A stretch of 64,000 nucleotides of DNA from Udaeobacter sp963725505 (GCA_963725505.1 CAVRYN010000009.1:62001-126000); one strand, 5' to 3'. Counted from the stretch's first letter, positions 27,286 through 36,363 are shown. The notes: generated from the sequence alone by a model not told the origin. Program-made: numbers and translations.

Positions 27286-28095
27286 ATGGAATCCAATCTC
27301 ATGACAACGATCCAAAATGACTCCAACGAACTTGCCGGCAAACGAGCACTAGTTACAGGCGGAACAAAGGGGATGGGCGAAGCGATCGTCAGGCGCCTGA
27401 GGCGGGCCGGTGCAACGGTTATGACGATCGCTCGCTCAAAGCCCGATGGGCTTCAGTCGCCAGAGTTCTTCATTCAATCCGACATCAGCACGCCTCAGGG
27501 CGTGGAGAAAGTGGTGAAGGAGGTACTCGCCCGTCTCGGCGGCGTGGACATCCTTATCAATAATGTGGGCGGTTCTTCTGCGCCGAGTGGCGGCGCGCTT
27601 GCCCTCAGTGACGAGGATTGGCAGCAGACCTTCAACGCGAATTTGTTCGCCGCTGTCCGTTTGGATCGAGCATTGCTGCCCAAGATGCTGGAGCAGAAGT
27701 CAGGTGTTATCATCCACATTTCGTCTATCCAGAGCTCACTCCCGCTTTATGATGCGACTTTGGCGTATGCTGCGGCCAAAGCGGCATTGACCAACTATAG
27801 CAAAGGACTCTCGAACGAAGTCGCGCCCAAGGGAGTACGAGTCATGGCGGTAGCTCCCGGTTTCATCGAGACGACAGCGGCCACGGGACTGATCGAGAGA
27901 TTAGCTGCTAATGCAGGGACAGACTTCGATACGGCAAGACAAGGGCTGATGGATTCACTCGGCGGCATTCCTATCGGTCGCACCGGTCGCCCGGAAGAAG
28001 TTGCCGAGCTTGTTGCTTTCCTGGTATCCGACCGCGCTCCCTATATCAACGGCACTGAGATCGTCATCGACGGCGGAACCATTCCGACAGTCTAA
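27286..28095 (+). CDS. Short-chain dehydrogenase/reductase
   Basis: 269 residues, classical SDR. Cofactor motif TGGTKGMG, NNVGGSS after strand 4, catalytic Ser in ISSIQSS, and Tyr-x-x-x-Lys in AYAAAKAAL. C-terminal IGRTGRPEEVAELVAFLVSD and GTEIVIDGG are standard. Substrate unknown. Co-oriented with the GNAT and NTF2-like genes. Confidence 0.92.
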   Translation: MESNLMTTIQNDSNELAGKRALVTGGTKGMGEAIVRRLRRAGATVMTIARSKPDGLQSPEFFIQSDISTPQGVEKVVKEVLARLGGVDILINNVGGSSAPSGGALALSDEDWQQTFNANLFAAVRLDRALLPKMLEQKSGVIIHISSIQSSLPLYDATLAYAAAKAALTNYSKGLSNEVAPKGVRVMAVAPGFIETTAATGLIERLAANAGTDFDTARQGLMDSLGGIPIGRTGRPEEVAELVAFLVSDRAPYINGTEIVIDGGTIPTV

Positions 28096-28122
28096 CCAAC
28101 CAAAGCGATCAAAGCGCACACG

Positions 28123-28449
28123 ATGAATATCGACGTACCGCCGACCATCGCCACGTTTTTCCAAGCATTCAACGCGCACGACGCGGATGCCCTCACCGCT
28201 CTTTTCACCGGGGATGCGCTTGTGACTGATGAAGGATGCGAATATCGCGGCACGGATGCAATCAAAGCATGGATACAGAAAGCTAACGCCTCCTACAAAC
28301 CACGTGCGGTCCCGACCGATTTAGCCCACTCGGACGGAAAGATTGTTGTTACGACGCAAGTTAGCGGCACGTTTCCGGGAAGTCCAGCTCCACTGCACTA
28401 CCACTTTACGCTCAGTGACGACAAGATTGCCGCATTAACCTGCGACTGA
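28123..28449 (+). CDS. SnoaL/NTF2-like domain protein
   Basis: 108 residues; helix (FFQAFNAHDADALTALFTGDALVTDEG) and strands (VTTQVSGTFPGSPAPLHYHFTLSDDKIAALT) match the NTF2-like cone fold used by small isomerases, dehydratases or binding proteins. Sits in a run with the SDR, so it may act on the same small molecule. Confidence 0.75.
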   Translation: MNIDVPPTIATFFQAFNAHDADALTALFTGDALVTDEGCEYRGTDAIKAWIQKANASYKPRAVPTDLAHSDGKIVVTTQVSGTFPGSPAPLHYHFTLSDDKIAALTCD

Positions 28450-28494
28450 TACGGGTGCCAGCGCCTCACGAATCACCGCAACATCTAACCCCTA

Positions 28495-28823
28495 TGTGGG
28501 GAGTCAAGCGCGGTAAGTTAGTCAGTTCATAGGTTTGGGGTGGGTTGAGGTTGGTGGTGGTTTGGAGCGTGTCCTCTTCGGTTTACTCACCGGAGTTGGT
28601 CTTCCAGTGGTCATACTCCTATCCGTCCCGCAGGCGCGGGACCATTTGATCAATGCGATCACGTGTGGAAGAGGAGCGTGGAGGCGGGCCCAATCTAAAG
28701 CGACGCTCGCGAAGCGAATCGGAGCCGGTTAGACGCCGGGCACTCACCTCGCACGTTCCAAGGTGCGCTAAAAAAAGAACTGTTCCCCTCGAACCTCCTT
28801 TGTCTTTTTTCGTTCTGTGTTTT
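28495..28823 (-). ncRNA. Candidate bridge-RNA region of the IS110-family element
   Basis: This 330-nt stretch holds no convincing gene. IS110-family elements encode a bridge RNA in a noncoding end, at the 3' side in IS1111-type members, which fits this position. Read on the minus strand it has GTCTAAC and TTTAGAT flanking a CGCTTCGCGAGCG hairpin, resembling the attC boxes next to the insertion. A 65-codon plus-strand frame (28535-28732) has no recognisable features. Structure not computed. Confidence 0.3.
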
Positions 28824-29915
28824 TTAAATTTCTAATCCTAGTTGCTTTTGTGTGAGCCGGCCGGTGCGGATGCGCCACAGATCAATCGCCAACTGTCGGG
28901 CCAAAGCCACGATGGCTTTTTTGCGCGCGGGGCCGGTGGTGAGCTGGCCTTTGGCCAGGCGGGCTTTCCATTTGCGTACCGCTCTGTAGTTGGGCTGGAA
29001 GCGGACCATTCTCCAGGCCAATTCCACCAGGGCGGCGCGCAGACGCGGATTGCCGTGTTTGGTGACGCAGCTTTGCAACCGGGTATTGCCGCTGGAGTAT
29101 TCCCCGGGACACAGCCCGGTGTAGCTGGCGATCTGACGCCGATTGTTAAACCGATGCCAGTTGCCGATCTCCCGATCAATCACCACGCTGGTCATTTTCC
29201 CCAGGCCGCGCGGTTGTTCCGGCACAGCGGCGTCTTGGAGCTGAAGCGTCAGCGCGGCGATCTTTTGCTGTAGAGCAATCAGGATCGGTTGACTGTTTTG
29301 CAGCAGCTCTTTGATCCACTTGGGCACGCACAGCGAGGCAAACCCACGCGGCTTCCACCAGTTTTGCACCGGCTCGATGCCGTGATTGACCATTAAACTG
29401 CGCCCCTGGGCTTCCAACACCTTGCGCACTTTGACCAACTGCTCCCGCTGCCGATGAATGGCCCGAGAGCGTTCCTCTTCTTCGCTGGGCACTCGCACCC
29501 TCGCCAGCGCGTGCCGATTGCCTTGGAGAAAGCGATCCAGCTTTAAACAGAGCGCTTTGGCATCCAGCCCGTCGGTCTTTACCCGCTTGTTTTGCTCATC
29601 CAACTTTTGCGGGCAAACCACGTAGCAATCAATGCCCAAGGCACTGAGCTGCCGCTGCAAACAAAAGCCAAACCCGCACGCCTCATACACCGCGTGCACT
29701 GTCGCGCCACTGGCCTTGAGTTTGGCTGCCCAATGCAGAAACGCTTCCTTGTGGAAACGCCGGGGCGGTTTGGGGTTGGTGCCATCTTGCTGCATCACCA
29801 CCACATAAAAATCCTGATGCACATCAATCCCAAGCTTGATGTCAGCTTTACCGCCATTAAACTGGCAGCGGGTTCCCTCGTGTGAGGACAACTCAGTGTG
29901 ATAAACACTATTCAT
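28824..29915 (-). CDS. IS110-family DEDD transposase
   Basis: 363 residues from ATG 29915 (a TTG frame extends to 29951). N-terminal RuvC-like DEDD domain: LGIDVHQD (first Asp), YEACGFG (Glu), KTDGLDAKAL (Asp pair). Middle coiled coil with IHRQREQLVKVRK. C-terminal Transposase_20 domain with GLGKMTSVVIDREIG, ASYTGLCPGEYSSG and KHGNPRLRAALVELAWRM, including the candidate serine. Intact frame. The DEDD and serine domains are thought to act with a bridge RNA. Confidence 0.92.
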   Translation of the reverse strand: MNSVYHTELSSHEGTRCQFNGGKADIKLGIDVHQDFYVVVMQQDGTNPKPPRRFHKEAFLHWAAKLKASGATVHAVYEACGFGFCLQRQLSALGIDCYVVCPQKLDEQNKRVKTDGLDAKALCLKLDRFLQGNRHALARVRVPSEEEERSRAIHRQREQLVKVRKVLEAQGRSLMVNHGIEPVQNWWKPRGFASLCVPKWIKELLQNSQPILIALQQKIAALTLQLQDAAVPEQPRGLGKMTSVVIDREIGNWHRFNNRRQIASYTGLCPGEYSSGNTRLQSCVTKHGNPRLRAALVELAWRMVRFQPNYRAVRKWKARLAKGQLTTGPARKKAIVALARQLAIDLWRIRTGRLTQKQLGLEI

Positions 29916-29963
29916 ATTGCCGGGTGTAGGTTCCAAACCCGCACCCGACAATCCCCATCATGT

Positions 29964-30083
29964 CATCTAAGCGCTGCAGCGAACGGCTGGCCGCTCCGAT
30001 GGCTAGCTTATGCTAGCTACAACCTCTTACTCGCAGCCACGCGCGGAGTCGCCAGCCGTCGCTGATCTTGGGTCTCGTTAGGC
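29964..30083 (+). repeat. attC-like integron cassette recombination site B
   Basis: Left arm ATCTAAGCGCTGCAGCGAAC-GGCTGGC (29965-29991) pairs with right arm GCCAGCCGTCGCTGATC...CTCGTTAGGC (30051-30083); the core box is GTTAGGC. A second inner hairpin GGCTAGCTTATGCTAGC lies at about 30001-30018. Sequence-related to site A, 3.3 kb upstream. Confidence 0.7.
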
Positions 30084-30099
30084 AAAGATCACGCGTGAG

Positions 30100-30484
30100 A
30101 TGACAACCGACGAGTTTCGAAAGTTAGCGCTGGAGATTCCGACGGCCGTCGAGCGGTCGCACATGAATCACCCCGATTTCCGCGTCGCCGGAAAGATTTT
30201 CGCGTCACTTGGTGTCCCCGACAAAAACTGGGGCATGGTGAAGCTCACGCCCGAGCAGCAGCGCAGATTCATTGGGAAGGTACCTAAAGTTTTCAAGCCG
30301 TGTAGCGGCGCCTGGGGCCGCGGAGGCTGCCACGAATGTTTATCTTGCTTCAGCGAGAGCGAGCGTTGTGCGCGCTGCTCTCGACGCTGCGGCGAACAAC
30401 GTCGCCTCGAAGAAGAAAAAGAAAACGCCCAACGCGTTAAGTCGCATCGAACGTCCAACGCCCAATGATGCCGGCAAGTCGTAG
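30100..30484 (+). CDS. MmcQ/YjbR family protein, one frameshift
   Basis: Begins MTTDEFRKLALEIPTAVERSHMNHPDFRVAGKIFASLG and continues WGMVKLTPEQQRRF, the YjbR/MmcQ DNA-binding-like fold. After SGAWGRGG the frame shifts by one base around 30320-30330 and the expected ATNVYLASARASVVRAALDAA resumes in the other frame, ending in a lysine-rich tail at 30484. Starts 17 nt after attC-like site B, so it heads the next cassette. Function of the family is not established. Confidence 0.75.
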
Positions 30485-30503
30485 ACAGGCCGCTAGCAGG
30501 GCG

Positions 30504-31352
30504 TTACCCAGAGCCTTCGAAAAACGCGTTGTCAAATGTCGGCTGAAATGGGCCGGGCTCGGTTTCGCCGATTCGAAATCGGGGACTGATTTCGAATTGG
30601 GTAGCACAATGGATTTCCATGTCCATCCGGCCGCACTTTGTCAGCGACGCGCGCATTGTCGCCAGCGCCAGCGCGGGCGTGTTGCAATCGCGGCTGAGGT
30701 GCCCGAGCACGATGCGCTCGATTTTTCCCGGCAATAATTCCTCGATCACGCCTGCTGCAGCCGTGTTCGACAGATGACCGTGTCGCGATTGGATGCGTTG
30801 TTTCACCGGCCACGGCCGATGCGTGTCGTTCTGCAAAAGTTTTTCATCGTGATTTGTCTCGATCACGAGCGTTTGCACCTGGCGCAAGCGCTCAACGATC
30901 AGCTTGGTCACGTAACCGAGATCGGTGACGAACCCAAGGCTGCCTGAACCTGCGTGAAAGACGAACCCCACCGGATCCACGGCGTCGTGCGGCACGGGAA
31001 ACGCCTGCACGGTAATGTCGCAGATGGAAAACTCCGAACCAGTCTCAAAAATTCGCCAATTCCGACGTCCGTCTAAGAGACCGTTGCACCGAAGGGCCTC
31101 TGCCGTGAGCCGATTGCAATAAATCGGCAGATCGAATTTACGGCAGAGAACTTCAAGTCCGCAGATATGATCGGTGTGTTCGTGCGTGAGGAGTACGCCG
31201 TCCAGCTGCTCCGGCGCCACCCTGCACTGCTCCAGGCGCAACGCCAATTGCCGCGCGCTCAGGCCGCCATCGACAAGAATCTTGCAATGATCGGTTGCGA
31301 CCAGCGCACTGTTTCCCGCGCTGCCGCTGCCGAGCATGGTCAAGCTGAACAC
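30504..31352 (-). CDS. Metallo-beta-lactamase fold hydrolase (YycJ/WalJ-like)
   Basis: 282 residues. Opens MFSLTMLGSGSAGNS; metal motif THEHTDH near residue 55, later VPHDAVDPVGF, FVTDLGY and IVLGHLSRDCNTP provide the remaining ligands. This is the arrangement of WalJ/YycJ, a single-domain MBL exonuclease-like or phosphodiesterase-like protein. Frame intact. Its first 24 codons and leader are duplicated at 33490-33608. Confidence 0.85.
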   Translation of the reverse strand: MFSLTMLGSGSAGNSALVATDHCKILVDGGLSARQLALRLEQCRVAPEQLDGVLLTHEHTDHICGLEVLCRKFDLPIYCNRLTAEALRCNGLLDGRRNWRIFETGSEFSICDITVQAFPVPHDAVDPVGFVFHAGSGSLGFVTDLGYVTKLIVERLRQVQTLVIETNHDEKLLQNDTHRPWPVKQRIQSRHGHLSNTAAAGVIEELLPGKIERIVLGHLSRDCNTPALALATMRASLTKCGRMDMEIHCATQFEISPRFRIGETEPGPFQPTFDNAFFEGSG

Positions 31353-31396
31353 GGGTCCTAAATTAACCGTGTTGCTTCAGCTTACGCAAACGGAAA
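31279..31396. repeat. Direct repeat, copy 1 (MBL gene 5' end)
   Basis: Covers the first about 24 codons of the MBL gene plus upstream leader. A diverged copy (roughly 80 percent) in the same orientation lies at 33490-33608, so the S74 gene between is bracketed by a duplication. Confidence 0.75.
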
Positions 31397-31763
31397 TCGG
31401 CTGCTCGGCCCAGAGCGTGCCGTCGAAAACACGTAAGCGAGGCGAGAATTCTGGTCGCTTCGCGTGACGTAGCGGAGTCTGGTCATGCACAGACGATCTC
31501 TTTCGGCAGAATGAACCGAATCATCAAAATCCCGATCATTCATTTTGCCCATATGCGGTCGATCCGGAGAGTCGGCCATGCGGTACCGGCAAAACGTACG
31601 ACTAAGGTCCTATATCCGCCACCGGCTATTTCGTCTAGACTCTCATAGAAAAGTAGATCTGAATCCGGGGTTAAGGAAAGGAGCCCTTTCTCGGTGTCTT
31701 CTTCCCCTCTTTCAGACCTCGCAGCAGCAGGGTCAACTACCGAGAGAAAGAAAGAACATATCC

Positions 31764-33341
31764 ATGAATCCATCGAATCGGGCCAAAAACACTAATCCAC
31801 TATTCCTCGTCACCCTTGTAGTCGCTTGCTTTGCGCTTTCGCCAGCCCAAGCACAGCTATCGCCACCGCCAGATGGCGGCTATCCGAACTTCACCACTGC
31901 TGAGGGGGATGCTGCGCTGTTCAGCCTCACGACAGGTAGCGACAACACGGCCATTGGCTCTAATGCGCTCTCCAACAATACAACCGGTCCACAAAATACG
32001 GCCATCGGTTCTCTTGCGCTCCAGAACAACACGGTTCATGGCGCCAACACCGCCACCGGCTACGGCGCGCTTTTTTCCAATACCGGCAGCAACAACACCG
32101 CCACTGGAACCCTCGCGCTCGCGAATAATACAACCGCCGACGAAAATACCGCTGTCGGGTACACTGCGCTTCTGAACAACACAACTGGCCCCCAAAACAC
32201 CGCTACCGGTGCGTTTGCGCTCCAGAACAACACGACCGCGGACTCCAACACGGCCGACGGTTGGTCAGCGCTTTATACCAACACAACCGGCGTCAACAAC
32301 ACGGGGGTCGGTTGGGGCGCGCTCTATAGCAACACCACGGCCAACAACAACACTGCTACGGGCAATGGAGCGCTCTATTTCAATACAACCGGCGGCAGCA
32401 ACACGGCCAACGGCAATGAAGCGCTTCAATTCAACACAACCGGCCCCTCAAACACGGCCGCCGGTGCTTTTGCACTCTTTGACAACACGACCGGGCCCCA
32501 AAACACCGCCACTGGGTACGGTGCGCTGGCTAGCAACACGACTGCTGGCAACAACACGGCTACCGGGACCGCTGCGCTTCAGAACAGCACGACCGCTGGC
32601 AACAACACGGCTACTGGCGCTTTTGCACTCGGTCATACCACGACCGGGGCCGGCAACACGGCCACTGGTTTTGTCGCGCTCTTTAACAACGTGACCGGCA
32701 GCAGCAACATCGCGGTAGGCAACGGTGCTGGTTTTAACCTGACCACCGGTAGTAACAACATCGATATTGGTAATCAAGGTGTTGCCGCAGAAGCAAACAC
32801 CATTCGAATCGGTACAGGGGGAACGCAGTCGAAGACGTTTATTGCCGGGATCAGTGCAACAGGAGTTCAAGGTCAGGCCGTTAAAATAAACGCGGCCGGC
32901 CAGCTTGGCGTTGGAGGGTCTTCCGAGCGGTTCAAGGAACAGATTAAGCCCATGGCTAACGCTAGCGAAGCGATCCTCGCGCTCAAACCCGTTACCTTTC
33001 GCTACAAGAAGGAGATTGATCCTGACCGCACGCAGCAATTTGGCCTCGTTGCCGAGGACGTGGCAAAGGTGAATCCGGATCTGGTTGTTCGCGATGCAGA
33101 CGGAAAGCCGTTCACTGTGAGTTATGACGCGGTGAACGCGATGTTGCTTAACGAGTTTCTAAAAGAGCACTGCACAGTCCAGGAACAACAAGCCACCATC
33201 ACCCAACTAATGACAACGGTGGCGCAGCAACAAAAAGATTTCACAGCACGTCTCAAAGAACAGGACTCGAAGATCCAGAAAGTGAGCGACCAGGTGGAGC
33301 TAGCCAAACCTGCGCTACGAACGGTCAACAACAATCGGTAA
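31764..33341 (+). CDS. Secreted repeat protein with C-terminal S74 (intramolecular chaperone) domain
   Basis: 526 residues. Signal peptide (FLVTLVVACFALSPAQA), then about 16-18 tandem copies of a 17-residue unit (consensus N-T-A-x-G-x-x-A-L-x-x-N-T-T-x-x-x, 51 nt at DNA level), resembling the YadA-head/tail-fibre parallel beta style. The end is a Peptidase_S74 domain (SSERFKEQIKPMANASEAILALKPVTFRYK, FGLVAEDV) with a coiled-coil finish. S74 domains help trimers fold and then self-cleave. Probably a trimeric surface fibre; partner and export route unknown. Poly-Thr/Asn content is unlike its neighbours. Confidence 0.85.
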   Translation: MNPSNRAKNTNPLFLVTLVVACFALSPAQAQLSPPPDGGYPNFTTAEGDAALFSLTTGSDNTAIGSNALSNNTTGPQNTAIGSLALQNNTVHGANTATGYGALFSNTGSNNTATGTLALANNTTADENTAVGYTALLNNTTGPQNTATGAFALQNNTTADSNTADGWSALYTNTTGVNNTGVGWGALYSNTTANNNTATGNGALYFNTTGGSNTANGNEALQFNTTGPSNTAAGAFALFDNTTGPQNTATGYGALASNTTAGNNTATGTAALQNSTTAGNNTATGAFALGHTTTGAGNTATGFVALFNNVTGSSNIAVGNGAGFNLTTGSNNIDIGNQGVAAEANTIRIGTGGTQSKTFIAGISATGVQGQAVKINAAGQLGVGGSSERFKEQIKPMANASEAILALKPVTFRYKKEIDPDRTQQFGLVAEDVAKVNPDLVVRDADGKPFTVSYDAVNAMLLNEFLKEHCTVQEQQATITQLMTTVAQQQKDFTARLKEQDSKIQKVSDQVELAKPALRTVNNNR

Positions 33342-33369
33342 GCCTGACAAGCAGGCGTCTTTCACAATC

Positions 33370-33407
33370 AGCCGTCGCGTTTTCAGCAACGCGACGGCTT
33401 TTGTTTT
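33370..33407 (+). terminator. Rho-independent terminator after the S74 gene
   Basis: Stem AGCCGTCGCGTT / AACGCGACGGCT with loop TTCAGC-like, followed by TTTGTTTT. About 30 nt after the stop. Confidence 0.88.
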
Positions 33408-33489
33408 GCTTCAAGAACAATAGGAATGAATTCCCGAAGCTCTTCCTCGTATGAAACGGCTGTCATTTTTATCTCGTGAACCCCGGGGA

Positions 33490-33608
33490 GATCTTGCAAT
33501 GATTGGTTGCGACCAGGGCGCTGTTTCCCGCGCTCCCGCTCCCGAGCATGGTCAAGCTAAACACGGGTCTCAAGATAGTCGCGTGATTTCAATTTGTGCA
33601 AACGGAAA
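33490..33608 (-). pseudogene. Remnant of an MBL hydrolase gene, duplicated 5' end
   Basis: Minus-strand reading gives SLTMLGSGSAGNSALVATNHCKI, the MBL N-terminus, ending abruptly at a GGATCC-like CGGGGAGATC sequence. It is collinear with 31279-31396. Together they look like a tandem copy broken by insertion of the S74 gene. This and the terminator account for the 33342-33680 gap. Confidence 0.75.
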
Positions 33609-33680
33609 CAGCGAGAAAGACGAACGGGAACAAATATTGAAAACATGTTTGCCGAAATGAATTTGCAGCCGCCGCGGAGA

Positions 33681-34352
33681 CTACTTCTGCACATTTTTTG
33701 CAAAGACGTGTTTGGCAGCGGCCTGTTCCTGGCGTGCTAAAGACACAAGCTTAGCTGTAGTGGCAGGTGCAAGATCATAGCCCGCTAACGTTGCTCCCAC
33801 GATTAGTGTGCCATCGAGCGCGCCGAGGCCGATGTGGGTCTCGCCATCCTGGGTCACGCTTCCAATAAAAGTCTCGTGGCCGAGATTCTTTTCGTTAACC
33901 GGCTTGAAGCCCACAACAGTTTTGCTCTTCTGAACAGCTTCCTGAAAGGCCGACGACGCATCACTTGCGCTCGCGTATTGGTCCACGGTGATCGTTGCTC
34001 TCTTTGAGTTGTCGTTGTTCGCGTAGATGACGCTCCTCGTTGCTATCGGGTTACCGACGGCGGTTACGTTTTCGCCCGTACTTGCTTCGCGACGAAGTTC
34101 AGGAAACGAGCGATTCACCACGCTGACTGGAACAACTACCTTGCGAGGGAGCAAAGACTTAGAACCGCTCGTGGTGCTGTTGGCAGGTGATGATAATTGC
34201 CCGTCTGCGGTCAGTGAGATAATCCCAATTAGAAAGATAAGCACTCGTGTCCCAAGTCTAAGCTCCAATTTTTCGGCCTTCTGGCTAATCCGTCCGCCCA
34301 TTCTCGCAGTACGCATATTCATTAATGAGTGAAACATCAATTTGATTCGCAT
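33681..34352 (-). CDS. Hypothetical exported protein
   Basis: About 223 residues from Met at 34352. A membrane-like segment (VLIFLIGIISLTADGQLS) near residue 35 suggests export. The rest has NRSFPELRREASTGENVTAVGNP and VDQYASASDASSAFQEAVQKSKTVVGF, a mixed fold of no family I know. The long frame could start further upstream, inside the CPBP gene, so the chosen start is uncertain. Confidence 0.5.
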   Translation of the reverse strand: MRIKLMFHSLMNMRTARMGGRISQKAEKLELRLGTRVLIFLIGIISLTADGQLSSPANSTTSGSKSLLPRKVVVPVSVVNRSFPELRREASTGENVTAVGNPIATRSVIYANNDNSKRATITVDQYASASDASSAFQEAVQKSKTVVGFKPVNEKNLGHETFIGSVTQDGETHIGLGALDGTLIVGATLAGYDLAPATTAKLVSLARQEQAAAKHVFAKNVQK

Positions 34353-34362
34353 CTTCCCGTCG

Positions 34363-35253
34363 TTATTCGGGTGTTCTGCGGATCGTCCATCGCCCATAGG
34401 AGAAGACAATGGCCGCAACGATCATGGTGAGTGCGACCAGGATTCCCGACTCGCCGATCCACAGCTCTGCCTGAGCGCCGTGACTCGCCGGATCAAACGC
34501 GGCTTGGATAATGGCGTTCCAGGCTGAGTGTAGCGTGATCGCGGGCCAGATGCTGCCCGTCTCCAGCCGCAGGCGCGCGAACACGAAGCTAAATGCCGTG
34601 GCCGTGATCATCCAGAGCAGAGCTGCAAGGAAGCGCGGCGGACCCACGAGGTATATGCCTCCCAGGATTAAAGGCACATGCCAGAGACCCCAGATCAAGC
34701 CGCTCATTAGAATGGGTTTGGGCCACCCAGCGTCAACGAGGCGCGTGAGCATGTAACCACGCCAGCCGAGCTCTTCGCCGGCGGCCGTGCGAGCGCTGTA
34801 GACGGTTACGACAGTGGCAGCGACGGCAAGGTTAATCATGAACACTACGGCTGGGGAAGTTGTGTTCGGGATGTACGGCGCCGCCAGCGCGAGGGGGCGC
34901 GCACCGAACTGCACCAGGCCCGTCGTCCAAGCAACGCCGTAAGCAATTAGCCCTACAATGATCGGAAAAATCAGCGCCAGCCCAATCGCCTTCGAGCCGC
35001 GTCGGCCCCCAAGACGAAATGACACGTCGCCGAACCCGTCACGGAGTGCCAGACGCGCTACGACGGACGCCGCCGCGGGGGTCCACATCAGCGCCCAAAC
35101 CCACGAGGAACTACCTCTGATCATAAGCGTCTCGAACACGACAGAGAGCGGGACAAGGACTGCGAAGTATATGGTCAGACCGCGACGCGCCCGGAGCCGA
35201 ATATTGCTGTCAGCGCCATCTAACGCCGGTGATGTTCTCAAACTTAACGACAT
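34363..35253 (-). CDS. CPBP family intramembrane metalloprotease (1)
   Basis: 296 residues, about eight membrane helices. CPBP/Abi motifs in order: EELGWRG (Glu-Glu-x-x-x-Arg), GLIWGLWHVP (x-x-x-His) and TLHSAWN (His-x-x-x-Asn). Active residues present. Such proteins process prenylated proteins in eukaryotes and mediate immunity or bacteriocin self-protection in bacteria; substrate unknown. Adjacent to a second, diverged copy on the same strand. Confidence 0.85.
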   Translation of the reverse strand: MSLSLRTSPALDGADSNIRLRARRGLTIYFAVLVPLSVVFETLMIRGSSSWVWALMWTPAAASVVARLALRDGFGDVSFRLGGRRGSKAIGLALIFPIIVGLIAYGVAWTTGLVQFGARPLALAAPYIPNTTSPAVVFMINLAVAATVVTVYSARTAAGEELGWRGYMLTRLVDAGWPKPILMSGLIWGLWHVPLILGGIYLVGPPRFLAALLWMITATAFSFVFARLRLETGSIWPAITLHSAWNAIIQAAFDPASHGAQAELWIGESGILVALTMIVAAIVFSYGRWTIRRTPE

Positions 35254-35279
35254 TCCGTTTCGGCGTATCGTAGTTCCTG

Positions 35280-36156
35280 TTAACCTACCTCGCGCTGGTG
35301 GCGCTGGTAGCTCAGGTCGCCCTTAGTCACAACGATAAGAACCAATGCCGCGATGCTAAAGACGATAGCTATACCGAGGGTTTGATAATGAACTGGGAGA
35401 TAATACGGGGAAGTCGACGGAAAGAGCGCTACGAGCGCGAGGCCCGAGCTGTCGAAAGCAGCATGAATCAAAATCGCCAGTAGCGTGCTGCCACCACAGT
35501 TATTTAAGATCCACGTCATCACGACCGAAAGGCCCGTTAAGCCAATCGAAAACTCGACTAGAGCGATGGTGGCGCTAAGCCAAGTAGAATCTGGTCCGGT
35601 TTGCGCCAGCGGACCAAAGAAGAAAGGTAGGTGCCAGAATCCCCAGAGCGCTCCAAGAATCAGGGTACCTCTTACAGGACCGTATAGCCGCTGGATACAC
35701 GGTAGTGCGAAACCACGCCAGCCAACTTCTTCCCACAGCGGAGCAATGCCAATCGTGAGCGACATTGCCATTTCACTCAGGTAAACCCGTAAAAGGCGCG
35801 AACCCGGGGCCACAAAATCCGAAAGAGTCCCTGGTACGACCAGGAAAGCGAACAAATTCAAAAGCGGAACGCCGAGCAGGGCCACCAAGTACCAACGCAC
35901 GCGCGACTCGCCAATGCACAATGCTGCGCAACAAGCTAAGGACTCCGGGCATTCCCGACGTGATAGCTAGCACGAGGAAAGCTGAAATGGCTGGCCCGAA
36001 ACCACCCAGCGCTATCAAAGAGGCTGGCAAGCCTAACGGCGCCCAGATCAGCCAAAAATAGCCCCAAGTGAGCACAAAGGAGGAAAGGAAAAACAGAAGC
36101 AGCGGATGACCGGCGAGCGGCCCTCCGGCTTTGGCGCGGTTATCGATCGTCGCCAT
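35280..36156 (-). CDS. CPBP family intramembrane metalloprotease (2), one frameshift
   Basis: The N-terminus (LLFFLSSFVLTWGYFWLIWAPLG) reads from 36156, then shifts by one base near 35895-35905 (SLLRSIVHWRV joins RWYLVALLGVPLL). Motifs are WEEVGWRG, GALWGFWHLP and LIHAAFD, where the last loop lacks the usual Asn and has Asp. Lies 26 nt upstream of the first copy. Tandem paralogs. Confidence 0.75.
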
Positions 36157-36363
36157 ATCAGTCCTTACTTATCACATCCCCATTCGTTCATCAGGCAATA
36201 CACCGCGGTGCGTCATGTCGGCCACCAGCTTGTAACTCGGCTACGCAACAAGCACACAGCGGCAATGCAAGCGAGTTCGCGATTCTTCGTCAATCAAATA
36301 AAAGTAAAAGTAATATGCGCCGGTTTTCTCGACATACCGCGCTGTGAGAATTAGATTCGCGCG

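Larger units (their letters stand above)
28490..29963 (-). mobile_element. IS110-family insertion sequence, IS1111-like layout, beside an attC
   Basis: Inferred limits: TGGGGAGT at 28497 and its inverted match (ATCCCCA, 29951-29957) suggest imperfect subterminal repeats; CATCTAA occurs just outside both ends (28482-28488 and 29964-29970). The element carries one transposase with a short 5' and a long (about 330 nt) 3' noncoding end. The right end abuts attC-like site B. IS1111 members that target attC are known; the exact junctions here are not proven. Confidence 0.55.

Noticed and set aside
28535..28732. Small plus-strand ORF (65 aa)
   Set aside because: Lies inside the probable noncoding end of the IS element and has no ribosome site or family match; low-complexity GT-rich start.
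28690..28735. A third attC site
   Set aside because: GTTAGAC and ATCTAAA are present but the arms do not pair like sites A and B; it fits the IS noncoding end better.
31900..32200. Minus-strand ORFs over the S74 gene
   Set aside because: Shadows of the repeats; cysteine- and arginine-rich, no start context.
31900..32780. Periodic 51-nt repeats that could suggest a CRISPR or satellite array
   Set aside because: They are in frame and encode the 17-residue units of the S74 protein; unit sequences vary and no spacers are present.
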